Part shown: one piece after another, positions 24,258 through 36,000 of the stretch
Layout: each line of letters starts with the position of its first letter
Numbering within the stretch: position 1 is the stretch's first letter
From: Bidens hawaiensis
Taxonomy: Eukaryota; Streptophyta; Magnoliopsida; Asterales; Asteraceae
Length of the DNA: 64,000 nucleotides
Direction of reading: 5' to 3'
NCBI GenBank assembly: GCA_021521415.1
Contig: JAIQDT010000108.1
Span: 385,501 to 449,500, forward strand
Program-made: the position numbers and the translations under genes
The notes under the pieces: generated by a model
Database searches by the model: none
Seen by the model: only the letters and a program-made list of their open reading frames with translations
What the model was told of the DNA's origin: nothing

Positions 24258-25029
24258 GCTACTCAACGATATTGAAGACCTTTGCCGTTCCCTTTACCTA
24301 TCTTAATTTCTTTTGTCTTTTCTTAATTACGTATTGTAACGTCTCTTTATGACTTTGGGTTATTCCTCATTTGAACTATTTATCTTCTATATTATGAATA
24401 AAGTCTCTTTCGTTAATAGATTGTTATTAAAGCCAACTTTTATCTTATTTCCGACCTTTATTACCCTTAACTAGTAATAAGTTACCTTTTCTTGAACTTT
24501 AAATACTTATATCTTTACAAGTCGTCTTAAAATTTTCTTGCTTTACTAAAATTCACTGCAACTTTTGAAATTATTTTTATACATTGATGACTTTCTAGTG
24601 TTCTAAATTAAAACTCCTAAAACCTTTTGTTTCCTCAAAAATCATGTTTTAATCAAACGTTTTGTAAATCCACACGATAGGACGAATCATGTGAACCATT
24701 CGACGATAACAATAATTATGGTCCGGAACATAATTATCGAAGCCCTCATATGGAAATCATGACACGTAAGATTGTGTGTCATAATATAGAATCGAAAGTA
24801 GTTGGGATGACGGTACAAATGTAAAGATGATAATGACATGGTAGATACGCCGCTGTTACATCCTATATATAAGTGTCCTTATCTGATTTGCATTTTAAGG
24901 GTTATTTTAGCTATTCAAAGTTCTGTTCTATGATAATTTTTTTTTTTAATTTTATTTAAATTTTCCTTTTCCAAAAAAAAATAAAAATCTAATAGCTTTG
25001 TTATAGATTCCTTTAATTTCGGGACGGAA

Positions 25030-25049
25030 TTCCCTAAAGTAGGGGAGAC
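25030..25049 (+). promoter_or_regulatory. Polypurine tract before 3' LTR
   Basis: The purine-rich sequence AAAGTAGGGGAGACA directly precedes the 3' LTR, as expected for the plus-strand primer. The LTR start reads AGTAAC here instead of TGTAAC. Confidence 0.6.
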
Positions 25050-27223
25050 AGTAACAACTCGGACTTTTCACAATTAATATTTTTTATTTAAACCCGACCC
25101 GTTTATATATTTGAGAAATTTACCTAGTAAAATACCGCGTGATTCGAGTTAATATTATTTTATTAATATTTGGTATTATGATTATTTAATATACTAAAAA
25201 CAACTTTGAAAGATATTCATTTTTAACCCTTAGCTAAAGTTTTAGCCCTTAATGCTTTCGTATTCAAACTAGAAGGGCCTCTTTGCAAATCTGGTCAATT
25301 AAAGTGATATCACCTGTTTACCCGCAAACCCAAACCCATAATCAGCACCAAACCTGTATATGATTGGGTTTTCTTGGACCCGAATCCAAATCAGTTAACT
25401 TGGACCTCAATAATCGCATTAAACTTGGAATTGTTTTATGTTTCTTGCCTTCCTTGCTTAACTCGGCCTAACCGACATCGCAAATATGCTATACGAATCA
25501 AAACGGATCTGCAGATTATATAATTATTTAGCCGACCCTAACCCTAGATCGATATACATATAAACGAGTATAATTATGCAATTAAGCTGGCTCGTACATT
25601 CATCTTCAATCCACGAATGTAACCCCTGTGGTTAATTGATTTATAACAGCCTCTTAATACCCTGTTCATCTCCGTTCTTCGCCGGTTCAGTTCTGCTTCT
25701 GTTCGCCCCGTTCGATCGCAATTAAAGGTAATTGTTTACATGGTTTGAATCGCGTTTACGTGCTGATCAAAAGCCCCAATAATGATTTGATTTATACCAA
25801 CGGATTAATCAAGTCTATGGTTAGGGTTCTTGATCAGAAATTTGTAAGATATGTTTGTGTATTTAATTAATAGAAACCAAACTCGTTTGCATATTTCTGG
25901 TAGCGCAGCTGGTTAGTTCTCTTGACTTACGGGGGGAAGGTCGCAGGTTCGACCCCCTGTCACTCTGGGTTTCACGGGGGGAAGGTCGCAGGTTCGACCC
26001 CCTGTCACCCCGGGTTTTTAGATATTTTTGTTAATTTTCTTTTTACATCATTTTAATAAGTATAATAGTAATAATAATGAATAAATAGAAATATTTTATT
26101 AAGAATCGATTATAGAACTTGTGTTTTTCTCACCTTTCGTCCGTGTATGTACATATATGTAGACAAATATATAAGTATTTATAATATAACGTAAACTAAT
26201 ATTTTTGGCTTTATATATATATATACACACACACAAAAGGCAAACTTTATATATATATTTATATGATTTAACAAACTTATAGTTTTTAAAGATATAATTA
26301 TTTTATATAATATTTTTATTAAATATTATAATGTACTTTTAAACGGATTAATAAACTAATAATATTTTTGTATAATATATTCATATAAAATAAAATATTA
26401 TCTTAATATATAACTTGACTTAATAGTTTTATAATAATTATCGAACTCGTTTATCCGATCTAGTTCATTAACTTAGCATATCTACGTATTCTTTTTCCTT
26501 ATTAGGCTTTATCGTCAACACGCGTGATTTCCGCAAATCATCATTTTTAATACTTCTCTTTTCACTATTGTTCGTCTATCGATGTGAGTACCACATTCCC
26601 ATATTTTACTCGTTTTCTCACGTTTTGGGGACATATGCGTAAATATACTTTTCATATATACTTATACTCAAAACTGCAACTATTGTCTTATGTGTTAACA
26701 ACTTATACCTTACTTGTTTATGTGCTATGCTTATTTGCTTTGTATGCTTCCGCATTCGGAGAGGTCCCACATAATCTCAGTCTAGTATGATCATACGCCA
26801 GTCGTTAGCCTTTGTGATTCTCGACATCTCAGTTATACTTGCTCATTTGGTTATTTTGTTATTCTCATATGGCTTGTTGCAACTACATATTTCTGCTATA
26901 TACTATATGTACATTTAAACTGGTGTGTTGCTCACTCAACCTTGTGTTGACAAACTATATTATTTTCAACGCATATGCAGGTTATCGTGTGACGTGATTA
27001 TCAAGATTGTTTGAAGCAACTTAGGATGCATGTTAGAGAAAAGATGCAAGAACTTAATTTTGGATGTTTAATGTAATTGTTTATTTATAACTTTGATGTA
27101 CATGAATATTTGTTTTATTTTGAAATTATTAAATAGATATTGAAACTTATATTGTGCATGATAGTAACCTTGAGAGCTGTGACAATCAGTTCGCGTCCCG
27201 GCATTTCCGCCGTAGGTTGGGGT
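25050..27223 (+). repeat. 3' LTR of the young element, missing its last six bases
   Basis: Nearly identical to 20162-22334, including the tRNA-like module (A box 25901-25912, B boxes 25946-25956 and 25991-26001). It stops at GGTTGGGGT and lacks GTAACA. About ten of the roughly 16 differences from the 5' LTR fall in the first 300 bases. Confidence 0.85.
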
Positions 27224-28397
27224 CTTTTACAATGTCTCACATTATTTTTCCCAGTATCTCATTTCTCATATGTTGTATACAATCGTTGGATCCAAGAGGC
27301 TCGTTTACCTTCACACAACTCTTAAAAGAGGACAACAATGAACAATGGAGACTAGCCTTTCTTCCTATTAATTTTGGTGGTTTATGGTTATATTCAGCTA
27401 AGGATGTTTTCACCTTTGCTTTCGTTGCCTCGAGAGCACAATCTTGGAAGTTACAAGACCACATTTTGCGTGATTTTGGTGGTGATGGGTTAGATTCCGA
27501 TTTTGGGTGTGCGATGGATTATTTGCACAACTCTATTCCCGATTTTGATCTTGGCGGGTTCGCTAATAAGGACACCCCCCCCTAAAGCCCAAAATGCTTT
27601 GGCGAGTACCCTTTATAGTAAAAGCGTCCAAAGTTTGGGAGAAAAGTTTGGCATGTCCTCTCGTCAAAGAACGGTATTAGAATGTCTTAAGGCTCCTCAT
27701 GATTAAGACTTTTTAACTGTCACCCCCATCGAAGGGTTAAGCCAGCACATGTCAGCAGTGGAGTACCGAGCCGTTCTTAAATATCGTTTAATGATCCCCC
27801 TGTTCCCAGTTGATGAGCCATGCCCGGTCTGTCGTAAGGTTTGTTTAGATAATTTTTGTGAACAGACGGTTCATTGCAAAGAACTCCCGGGGTTTAAATA
27901 TAGACATGATTTGGTCAGGGGTGTCCTTTGTGATATGTTAAAACGGGCGGGAATCTCGGCAAGGAAAGAGGCTCCTGTGATTTTCTTGTCAGATCCACGT
28001 AAAGGAAGGTCTACTCTCCGACCAGCGGACATTCTTGTGTTTGGATGGGCGGGGGGGGCATGCTTGTGTGGACCTTACTGGGGTGTCCCCTCTTGTCGGG
28101 CTTAGGGACACCGGGTTTGTTGCTAGGCAGGCCGTGCTAAAGGCAGAAGCAGGAAAAATCGCTAAGCACGAGAAGGCGTGTGTGAAGAATCAACACGCCT
28201 TCATTCATTTTGCTTTTGACACATTAGGGTCTCTTGCCCCGATGCTGCTACGTTTTCTAAAAGGAGTTCAGCGGGTCGTGCACAGTAACTCATCGACGCC
28301 AAAGAACGATAATTTTGTTTTCAGTAGGATCGGTTTTGCCATTCAAAAGGGGGTGGTGGCGCAGCTTGTTGTCCGCTTACTTGCCTCTTTATTGTAA
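27224..28397 (+). pseudogene. C-terminal part of a reverse-transcriptase-type retroelement protein, frameshifted
   Basis: Three overlapping frame segments read through in order. The first ends at a C8 run (27575-27582), the second runs to a G8 run (28051-28058) and contains one in-frame TAA near 27704, and the third ends at the TAA at 28395-28397. Landmarks include WRLAFLPINFGGLWLYSA, a Cys/His cluster CPVCRK...HCKELPG (about 27820-27890) and STLRPADILVFGW. From recall this matches the C-terminal region of a widespread plant family annotated as reverse-transcriptase-domain proteins; the reverse transcriptase itself is absent. It abuts the truncated 3' LTR, so either the LTR insertion or a later deletion removed the upstream part. 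Two breaks at homopolymers could also be sequencing errors. Confidence 0.6.
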
Positions 28398-29054
28398 TTG
28401 GATCCTTTTATTTTTAATATTCGAGTAAGCTTTAATTTTAAACCCAACCCGGGCATATGTTGAATTCACACAATTTCATCAGTCTCCTGGTTTTTCGCTA
28501 GTATTATCGCAATTTCAACAGCCATAAGTCGAACAATTTCAATTACATCAAAATTGCAACAAGCTCAAATGCAAATGCAAAGACGAATGTTGCAACAACC
28601 ACAATCACAGTTTCAACAAGAAAGTTAAACACATGTTGATGAATCATTTCGTGGATGATTGTGCCTAATTTGCCCCCCTTAAACTATTATTAACTACATG
28701 CATTTAGTGTTGTACAAACAATAACAGTTGTACTCTTTAAAATTTAAAAATATAAGATTTTAAAAGTTTAAAATGATACAGATTAGAAATAAAAGTACAT
28801 ATATGACATCTTTAAAAGTTGACAACAAGGATATAAAGACAAGAAGCACTCACGTGGAGATAAAGAGTATATTGCAAATCTACTAGAACCAATTAAGTTT
28901 CAACGTATGTTATAAACCTATGAAAACGAGAGAAGCTGGACTGTTGGACATCATCTACAAAGCAAATTTTTCTTCAACGTTAATCGTAACTTCATTCCCA
29001 ATCGTATCTTGTAAGAAAACATTGCATTGCAGTATTCTTCAACTATGAGGCAAT
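28398..29054. other. Intergenic DNA with a Gln-rich coding-like remnant
   Basis: Between about 28490 and 28626 the plus strand reads as a Gln-rich segment (LQQAQMQMQRRMLQQ near 28556) ending at a TAA. Upstream the frame is interrupted. This could be the 3' end of a decayed gene for a Gln-rich nuclear protein, but nothing more can be supported. The rest is AT-rich. Confidence 0.3.
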
Positions 29055-29280
29055 GCCAATGATGTCCGGTCCAACTTGTCAAAGGTGGGAAGGTTTACTT
29101 GTGGGGTTCCTGCCCGAGAGGTTCCCAAGTTCGATTCCTAGCTCACGTGCAAGCCCTAAAATATGGGTAGCACCACTATAAGGGGATTTCGAACCTGGGT
29201 GAGGTGTGGTGTTAATATTGTGGGGCTGCCCTTAATGGATCCCTCGACAGCGAGTTGTGCCGGCCGTTCAAAATTAATAA
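29055..29280 (+). mobile_element. Possible tRNA-derived SINE fragment
   Basis: A GC-richer block with a B-box-like AGTTCGATTCC at 29128-29138 and text typical of dispersed plant SINE-like repeats (GGTTCCCAAGTTCG). The A box is weak and no target duplication was found. Confidence 0.35.
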
Positions 29281-29754
29281 ACTATGAGGCAATAAATGGG
29301 GATATGGTTGTCGGAGTACATTCGTAAACTAATATAACACCTTCTAAATAAATTACGACATTGAAAAGAAATTTCAAAAGTAGAATTGAAAAGGTTCCGA
29401 TGCTAGTTACACTTGTAAAGTTGTAGTAATTAAAGAAAATAGAGGCAGGAAATACAAAGCTATAATAGAGAGTTGATAACCGTGTGGGACACAATTCACG
29501 GTTCGTTTGAACGGATTTCTCATCTTCTATGAGACAACGTTTGTATCTCGGGGTATAACTGTTAGGACTAACGAGCACACAGGCCCAGCTCCGAGAACGG
29601 TTAAAAAATTTTGGGCCGAAGGCGAAATTTGTTTTGGGCATTAATAAAAGGGGTATCTTGTTGGAATTAAACAATTTAATTTTTAAATGAATCTTAATAT
29701 TTTTGGCCTTATGATTTTGTTGTGTAAATAACATTATTTTAATATAAAAATAGG
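29281..29754. other. Intergenic, nothing recognised
   Basis: An open frame of about 150 codons exists on the minus strand (29282-29734) but starts without a convincing context and has low-complexity, repeat-like composition. I do not support it as a gene. Confidence 0.35.
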
Positions 29755-29870
29755 GTTAAAGTGTCTTAAGTGAGGTTGGAACCCACAACCATTTAGTTGA
29801 AAGTCATACCCCTTTACCTCTAAACCAAGCCAGTGGTTATGTAATAAAGTTTGAACATTATATATGCGTA
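29755..29870 (-). mobile_element. SINE-like tRNA head on the minus strand
   Basis: The minus strand shows an A-box-like TGGTTTAGAGG (29817-29827) and, at tRNA-like spacing, a B-box-like GGGTTCCAACC (29774-29784). The remainder is too decayed to define the ends. Confidence 0.42.
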
Positions 29871-29935
29871 TTGTTTTTCACAAAAATAAATATATCAATT
29901 TTTTAAAAAAAAATCCAGACCTATTGGGGAGTCGG

Positions 29936-30352
29936 GCCGGGGTCCGTCAACCACCCAGCTCTCCCTTATAGCCGGCACTGCGCACACACACAACCAAACA
30001 CATAGACGAAAGCAATAAACGAACACAAGAATTTAACGTGGTTTAGTCTAAACTGACCTACGTCCACGAGTGGCAACTAGGTATTCTGTATTAAGTAACA
30101 ACGATTACAAGTACATAATGTGGTATTTATAGAAAAACAACTAAGGTGTGCATCTTATTAACAAGAAATCTAAATTGGGCTAGGCTCGGGCCCAGCTACC
30201 CGCTACCGTCTCCTCTTTTGACTTCAAATAATAAACCTGGTCAAACGAGGCCTTCAAAATCAACAATAACAAGTCAAAAACTAAAGTAAATTGTGCCGTT
30301 GGAAATTGGAATTGACAATCAAGCTTGAATTATACCTAACAAGAATACGTAA
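29936..30352 (-). mobile_element. Possible LTR fragment (Copia-like)
   Basis: The stretch around 30030-30090 (AATTTAACGTGGTTTAGTCT, then GACCTACGTCCACGAG) resembles sequence that recurs in plant Copia LTRs, and 30351 ends in CCTAACA, a possible LTR terminus on the minus strand. No partner LTR or coding region was found. The assignment is from recall. Confidence 0.3.
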
Positions 30353-30540
30353 AAAGTTATTGAAAATATTTGAGGTTGTTTGATAGCCTCTTAATGCCTT
30401 TGGTTCACTAAAAAGAAGCCTCTTATCCGGTCAGATTTATAATCACACTGAATAAACCATCAGTCATTTTAACGGCTCATGTGTGGGTTCCAAACAACCC
30501 CTTGTATGTGTTTGACTACCATTTAAATATAGGGGGTAGG

Positions 30541-30705
30541 CAATGGCGAAACTTGGGCTAAGTCATAGGGGTAACTGAAGTTACTGAGAGGTGACCGGAC
30601 TCAATACCTATAAAAATTTTGGACGAAATCGTGAAAATTTACCCTAAAAACGAAGAAACGGAGGGTGACTGGGGACACCCCCGCCCCCTAATAAGCTTCA
30701 CCCTG
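30541..30705. mobile_element. 165-bp hAT-type miniature element
   Basis: Ends CAATGGCGAAACTT...AAGCTTCACCCTG are imperfect inverted repeats. The flanks GGGGTAGG (30533-30540) and GGGATAGG (30706-30713) form an 8-bp duplication with one mismatch. The element is GC-richer than its surroundings and has no coding content. Confidence 0.6.
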
Positions 30706-30713
30706 GGGATAGG

Positions 30714-31418
30714 GTTGGGTCTGAAAGTTAACCTGGGGCATGTACAACTAGGGTTAGAGATGTTTCTTTTTTCTTAGGGATGTGACTTGTCTCTAAGTAG
30801 CAACCATGTCCTAAAACTTAAGATAAGGGTCCAGGTTGACTCATACCATTCAGTTGCTACATGTTTGCACTGTCTAGCTTTGCTTCATATCCATGGTTGC
30901 ACTAGGCCATGTCCAAGGCTTTACATTTCTAAATGTTTATGTGTAAGGTCTCCATCATATATTAGGATTTCATTTTACCAAAACTAATAAGATTGTGACT
31001 AATATTTTGTTTGATAAACTGAGAGACACATTTCGTGAAAGAGTAGCTATATATTTACTCACATAATCTTTATATTAGTAACATATGTTTTCACTGATAA
31101 CGGTTGTTTCTCTTAGCATGTAAGAATAATTATAATGATTTTGCATCAAACTATATATCATGGGTACGCATGACTTTGTTTTTGCTAGCTTATCTGAAGT
31201 TTAGACTTTGTTTCTGTGAGTGAAAACTTTCGATGAGGTTAATCCAAAAACTTAGAATTCAATGAAGTTATTCTCCGATAAGTACATGGAAAATCGTCCT
31301 AAACATGTATTATATATCTAAGGTCAAACATGCATTCTTATGAGCCTAGAGTCTCTCGTGTCCATTGTATAGGACTATAGGTGTGAAGCGACCTAAGGTG
31401 TTACAAACAACTCACAAC
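30714..31418. other. Intergenic, nothing recognised
   Basis: AT-rich sequence without supportable genes. A phrase at 31185-31215 (GCTAGCTTAT...GAAGTTTAGACTTTG) recurs at 32200-32230, indicating a shared short repeat. Confidence 0.4.
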
Positions 31419-31482
31419 TTGAAAATTGACTATAATGCCATCGGCAATTATTGAAAATTGACTATAATGCCATCGGCAATAT
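31419..31482 (+). repeat. 32-bp unit duplicated in tandem
   Basis: GAAAATTGACTATAATGCC plus CATCGGCAAT occurs twice in direct succession just upstream of the SINE-like copy. Confidence 0.85.
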
Positions 31483-31856
31483 ATAGCCATGCTTGCGGTG
31501 CGCACATATGATGTATATATGTGTGAACCCTCGGATGGGCAAAAGTGAAATTGCACTAATTTTGACGTTATTTTACTAATCTCGTGAAAATAACGTTAAA
31601 AGTGACGGACGGTTAATCAGGCATCATGTAGTGGCGTTGATAGCTGAAAGATAAGGGTACATGCACCGATCAGCCGGTGTCCTGATGATTGAGTGCTATG
31701 TGCCTTATGTCCAAGGCTTGATGCAAAACTACTATCGAGCCGGGGGTCTCACCGGAAGCAGCCTCTCTATCCCAATGGGGTAGAGGTAAGGCTGCCTACA
31801 TCTTACCCTCTTCAGACCCTACCATAGCTTTGCTATTGGTGGGATATACTGAGTAC

Positions 31857-31887
<31 letters not shown>
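31483..31887 (+). mobile_element. SINE-like non-LTR copy with RTE-type tail
   Basis: About 400 bp, collinear with the minus-strand copy at 60147-60535. Both start at GCTTGCGGTGCGCAC and end with the CCGGAAGCAGCCTCTCTATC ... GCTATTGGTGGGATA tail and (GAT)n (31857-31887). The tail is also shared with the RTE LINE relic ending near 53850. No long open frame. A target duplication is not clear here because the flank is itself duplicated. Confidence 0.65.
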
Positions 31888-31889
<2 letters not shown>

Positions 31890-31914
31890 TTATTGACAGA
31901 TATATAAAATATGC

Positions 31915-31918
<4 letters not shown>

Positions 31919-31978
<60 letters not shown>
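31919..31978 (+). repeat. (AT)n microsatellite
   Basis: About 30 uninterrupted AT units directly downstream of the SINE-like tail. Confidence 0.95.
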
Positions 31979-31983
<5 letters not shown>

Positions 31984-32792
31984 TTTAAGTTGATAATCAC
32001 GATTGGATCGATGATGGATAGCAAAAAAAAATGAGAACATTAAACCAATATTTTGTTACATATATGTTGACCCGTCAATTATCACTAATGGTTACCGATG
32101 GTTGGCTTCGGTTCGCAGAAGGTTAGTTGCTACCGAATGTGACTTGCACCGGCATTAATGATTTTTGTATAATAAATCTATAATGGGTGGCTTTGGTTTT
32201 GCTAGCTTATATTAGAAGTTTAGACTTTGTTTTTTCTAGCTTATTAGATTGACGTTTGATTCAAACTAGAGTTAAATATTAACATGATATATGATGACTT
32301 CACAAAATTTGTAGACACTAACCCGTGCGGTTTTCTCAAACATATTCAAGTATAATGAGTCGGGTATGATGTTGTAAGCCAAACAACGAAGTGCGGCGGT
32401 GATCCTTTTTAAAGTCGTAGATCCTCTTTCTTTTACCTCTAGCATCAACAGTCAATATTAAATATGGCACCTCGTATTCCACATCGTTAGATATCTTTGA
32501 AATAATCGTTTCCTCATTTGGAATCATCGTATGAATTTCTCTTCAACGTAAACAGCATTTTTGCTTTATATATAAATAAATTCACATAAACTTTCTGTAA
32601 GAAGTAGCCCGGTTCACCCACATCGCATGGTTTAAGCTTACTTAACATTTCATGTCTTTAACCACACTTCTATACATGCAAGTGGGTATATTAATGGACA
32701 CATTTAGGAACTAATTCTGTACTCACCTTAGGGTGTCTTACATTTAGACTCCACGCTATAGTCGTGGTGGAGGGGCCTTTTAAGGCGCCAAG
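31979..32792. other. Intergenic, nothing recognised
   Basis: Mixed AT-rich sequence with only short, unsupported open frames. Confidence 0.4.
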
Positions 32793-34060
32793 TTTGTTGT
32801 CGGGTTGTGACAAACTCGTTATATATTTATGTCTCCTGTTTTCGACCATTGCTAACAAGCTAGATCGAGACAGAGACCTTCACTTTATATTATATGTTTT
32901 CCCTCACCATAGAGACCAGCCTTAATGTCTACAACTAAAACACGACATAGTAAAACATATAAAGAGACATGACACTCCTAAAAAGCTAACCAATTAGACA
33001 GTTTATTATTCTTTTTTCGCATAACTCTCCGAGGATTATATTTGTTGCGGCCGAAATTGCAACTTGATGCTAATTTGCAATTGGTTTTGGTTCTGTTTTT
33101 TTGAGACCGATATAGTGGTTGCAATATTTGCAACTGGTGTTGTGGCCATCCCGTTTCAACCGTCCCTAGTTTGTTGTCGGGTTGTGACAAACTCGTTATA
33201 TTTTTATGTCTCCTTTCTTCGGCCATTGCTAACAAGCTAGATCGAGGCAGGGACCTTCACTTTATATTGTATGTCTCCTCTCACCATAGAGACCAGCCTT
33301 AATGTCTACAACTAAAAACGACATACTAAAACAGATAAAGAGACATGACACTCCTAGAAAACTAACCAATTAGACAGATTATTTTTCTTTTTTCGCAAAA
33401 TTCTCCGAGGATTATATTTGTTGCGACCGAAATTGCAACTTGATGCTAATTTGCAATTGGTTTTGGTTCTGGTTTTTGAGAGCGATATAGTGGTTGCAAT
33501 ATTCGCAACTGGTGTTGTGGCCATCCCAGTTTCAACCGCCCTTAGTTTGTTGTCGGGTTGTGAGAAACTCGTTATATTTTTATGTCTCCTGTCTTCGGCC
33601 ATTGCTAACAAGCTAGATCGAGGTATGGACCTTCACTTTATATTGTATGACGTCTCCCCTCACCATAGAGACCAGCCTTAATGTCTGCAACTAAAACATG
33701 ACATAGTAAAACAGATAAAGAGACATGAAACTCCTAGAAAACTAACCAATTAGGCAATTTATTTTTCTTTTTTCGCATATATAACTCTCCGTGGATTATA
33801 TTTGTTGCAACCGAAATTGCAATTTGATGCTAATTTACAATTGGTTTTGGTTTTGATTTTGGTTTTGGTTTTGGTTCTGGTTTTTGAGACCGATATAGTG
33901 GTTGCAATATTTGCAACTGGTGTTGTGGTCATCCCAGTTTCAATCGCCCCTAGTTTGTTGTCGGGTTGTGACAAACTCGTTATATTTTTATGTCTCATGT
34001 CTTCAGCCATTGCTAATAAGCTAGATCGAGGCAGGGACCTTCACTTTATATTGTATGTCT
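32793..34060. repeat. 376-bp tandem repeat, about 3.4 copies
   Basis: The marker TTTGTTGTCGGGTTGTG recurs at 32793, 33170, 33546 and 33954 (spacings 377, 376 and 408). The third spacing is longer because of an expanded TTTTGG run near 33840-33880. Each unit also contains GCTAACAAGCTAGATCGAG and TTGCAATTTGATGCTAATTT-like segments. Units 2 and 3 are open on the plus strand (33418-33681, 33802-34110) for a peptide with a hydrophobic core (DIVVAIFATGVV), and all three are open on the minus strand (32978-33235, 33354-33611, 33759-34010). I do not recognise either product. A duplicated exon fragment or a young satellite are both possible. Confidence 0.85.
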
Positions 34061-34642
34061 CCTGCCTCTTAACTTCTAAACGATTTTTGCGTACACCTGG
34101 CATTTTATAGTGTATTACTAAATAGTTTTTTTCTTCTTTTTAGATGGTAGTAGGACATTTGCTTGCCCACGCGTCATAATTTGGTCTTTTAAGTTAAACA
34201 TCAAATCTTTAATATGTTTTTAAATATGCTAAGAAAATTGTGAACTAATGACTTGGTAACGGTATATGTCCCCTAGAAATGGTGACTCAAAAATTGTGAT
34301 TTTATGAACATTCCGATCCTTTTCTAGATATAATTAACTGCTTGTGTTTCGTAAAATCCATTGGTGTATGTAGTCATGTATTCAGAATAAATATTTTTGC
34401 AATCTCAATTATAAAGACGCTAAATTTGATAATTTTATATTTAAATTAAAATGTTATATACACTCATATATGCTCTATCTGCATATACAGTGATATGTTC
34501 CCAACTGACCTATTCCTCTTTGATTGCACAGACTGTCAGGAAACTGAAGAAGTCCCCTGCACATGACATGTTACATTTTAAGATTCTTACAAGATATTAA
34601 TTATTTAATTTTTGTTCTTATATAAATGCACATCTATATATA
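34061..34642. other. Intergenic, nothing recognised
   Basis: AT-rich sequence between the tandem repeat and the (TA)n-linked element chain. Confidence 0.4.
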
Positions 34643-35985
34643 GGTTTAAGTTCAGGAGAGAAATTATTTTATTGCAAAAAGTGTGAGAAATCACTTCAAC
34701 CAATCAGATATTTTGTATTTGTTTTCTCTTTTAATTAAATATAGGGTTATAATCATAAACATCTTAATTGTTTTATATGGTAACAATTAATGGTTGTTTG
34801 GAAGTTTAAAGTTTTGATAACAATTATAATTTATATTATTTATCTATTAATTTAAAACTTAATAAATGTATGATTATGGATTTGATTATAGTTATCATAT
34901 CCAATTTTTTTTATTTTTTATATAAATTGTTAATCTTCATTCATTCATAGAAATTCAACCCCCTACACTACCCTACACATACTACCTATATATCATACAC
35001 GTAGCTCAATAAAATCCTACTATATAATTAACACAAATATTCTTACCAACCACTACTATAATTCATACACTATCTTACATCATTCAAACATTGACATTGT
35101 CAGCTAAAATAATTTAATACTAGATTACCATACATTTTTTATAACCTCCCAACTTTCCTACACAGTACCATTACAAAATAAAAACCTACACCGATCACAA
35201 TATTAACCTACACATATAAAACTACTTCATGTTACTACCTACACAAATCACAATATTAACCTACACATACATAGCCTACCAACTTTCCTACACATTACCA
35301 TCAAACTCATACACAAAGTCCCTACACATACACATCCTACATAGTAATTTATGTGAGGATATTTGTAGATGGTATAGTCAAAGCTGCAAAAGTCTCTAGG
35401 CGGACCCTAGGCAGCCGACTGCGGAGTTAGGAATAATCGGCCTTAGTCGGTGAGTACTCGACCTTAATCGGAGAGTACTCGGGGATAGCTCACCGAGAAA
35501 TTGGCTTAGGTGAGGATTACTCGGAGATAACTCGTTGAGTACTCGGCGCTTAGGCGCAATTTTTACAACCATGGGTATAGTGTAAAAGTTTAGTATATGT
35601 AAATTAGTTTCTTGTGTTGGTGTGTTAAAATATTTGTTATTTTATTAAAGGCAACTGTTTTTCTTTTAATTTTATGAACATCCCATTAGTTTCTAAATCA
35701 CACATGATCACACTATGTTTCTATAATTTTATTAAAATATAAGAATATTTAAAGGTGTAGTTAATATAATTTATTAAATTGTAGTTAATGTAATTTATTA
35801 GGATGTATTTGCCTTTAATATGTCTAGACATAAAAGACTAAACTGGCCATTTCAACTTAAAACCATTGACTTGACTTTCTTATTTATTACAAATATGTCA
35901 TTGTTATTATCTACCGTGGATTAACAAAATCAATGGCTCATATTTATTTCTCGCAATAAAACGACTTCTCTCATGAACCATCCCC
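34643..35985. mobile_element. Inverted-end element 1 of the (TA)n chain
   Basis: The left end GTTTAAGTTCAGGAGAGAAA is related, in inverted sense, to the right end (GAAGTCGTTTTATTGCGAGA on the minus strand near 35950-35975). (TA)n lies on both sides. The interior holds a nested 195-bp hAT-type element (35379-35573) and a TACACA/CTACACA-rich stretch (34975-35345). No coding region. A truncated relative lies at 37270-37685. Confidence 0.5.
35379..35573. mobile_element. 195-bp hAT-type miniature element, 8-bp target duplication
   Basis: Inverted ends CAAAGCTGCAAAAGTC and, on the minus strand, CATGGTTGTAAAAATTGC. Perfect duplication GGTATAGT at 35371-35378 and 35574-35581. The interior carries several ACTCGG/CCGAGT motifs. 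Confidence 0.72.
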
Positions 35986-36000
35986 TATATATATATATAT

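Larger units (their letters stand above)
20162..27223 (+). mobile_element. Young gag-only LTR retrotransposon (TR-GAG type)
   Basis: Two direct LTRs about 4.89 kb apart bracket a 2.7-kb interior. It holds a PBS for initiator-Met tRNA, a short gag-like gene with zinc knuckles, and a purine-rich stretch before the 3' LTR. No pol domain was seen in 24258-25049 or elsewhere, so it was mobilised in trans. By eye the LTRs differ by about 16 substitutions and one indel over 2.17 kb, which points to recent insertion. The 3' LTR stops six bases short of the 5' LTR's end and joins a reverse-transcriptase-type pseudogene, so no target duplication can be read. Confidence 0.85.

Noticed and set aside
31819..32040. 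Tyr/Ile and His repeat peptide
   Set aside because: It is a translation of the (AT)n and (GAT)n tracts at the end of the SINE-like copy.
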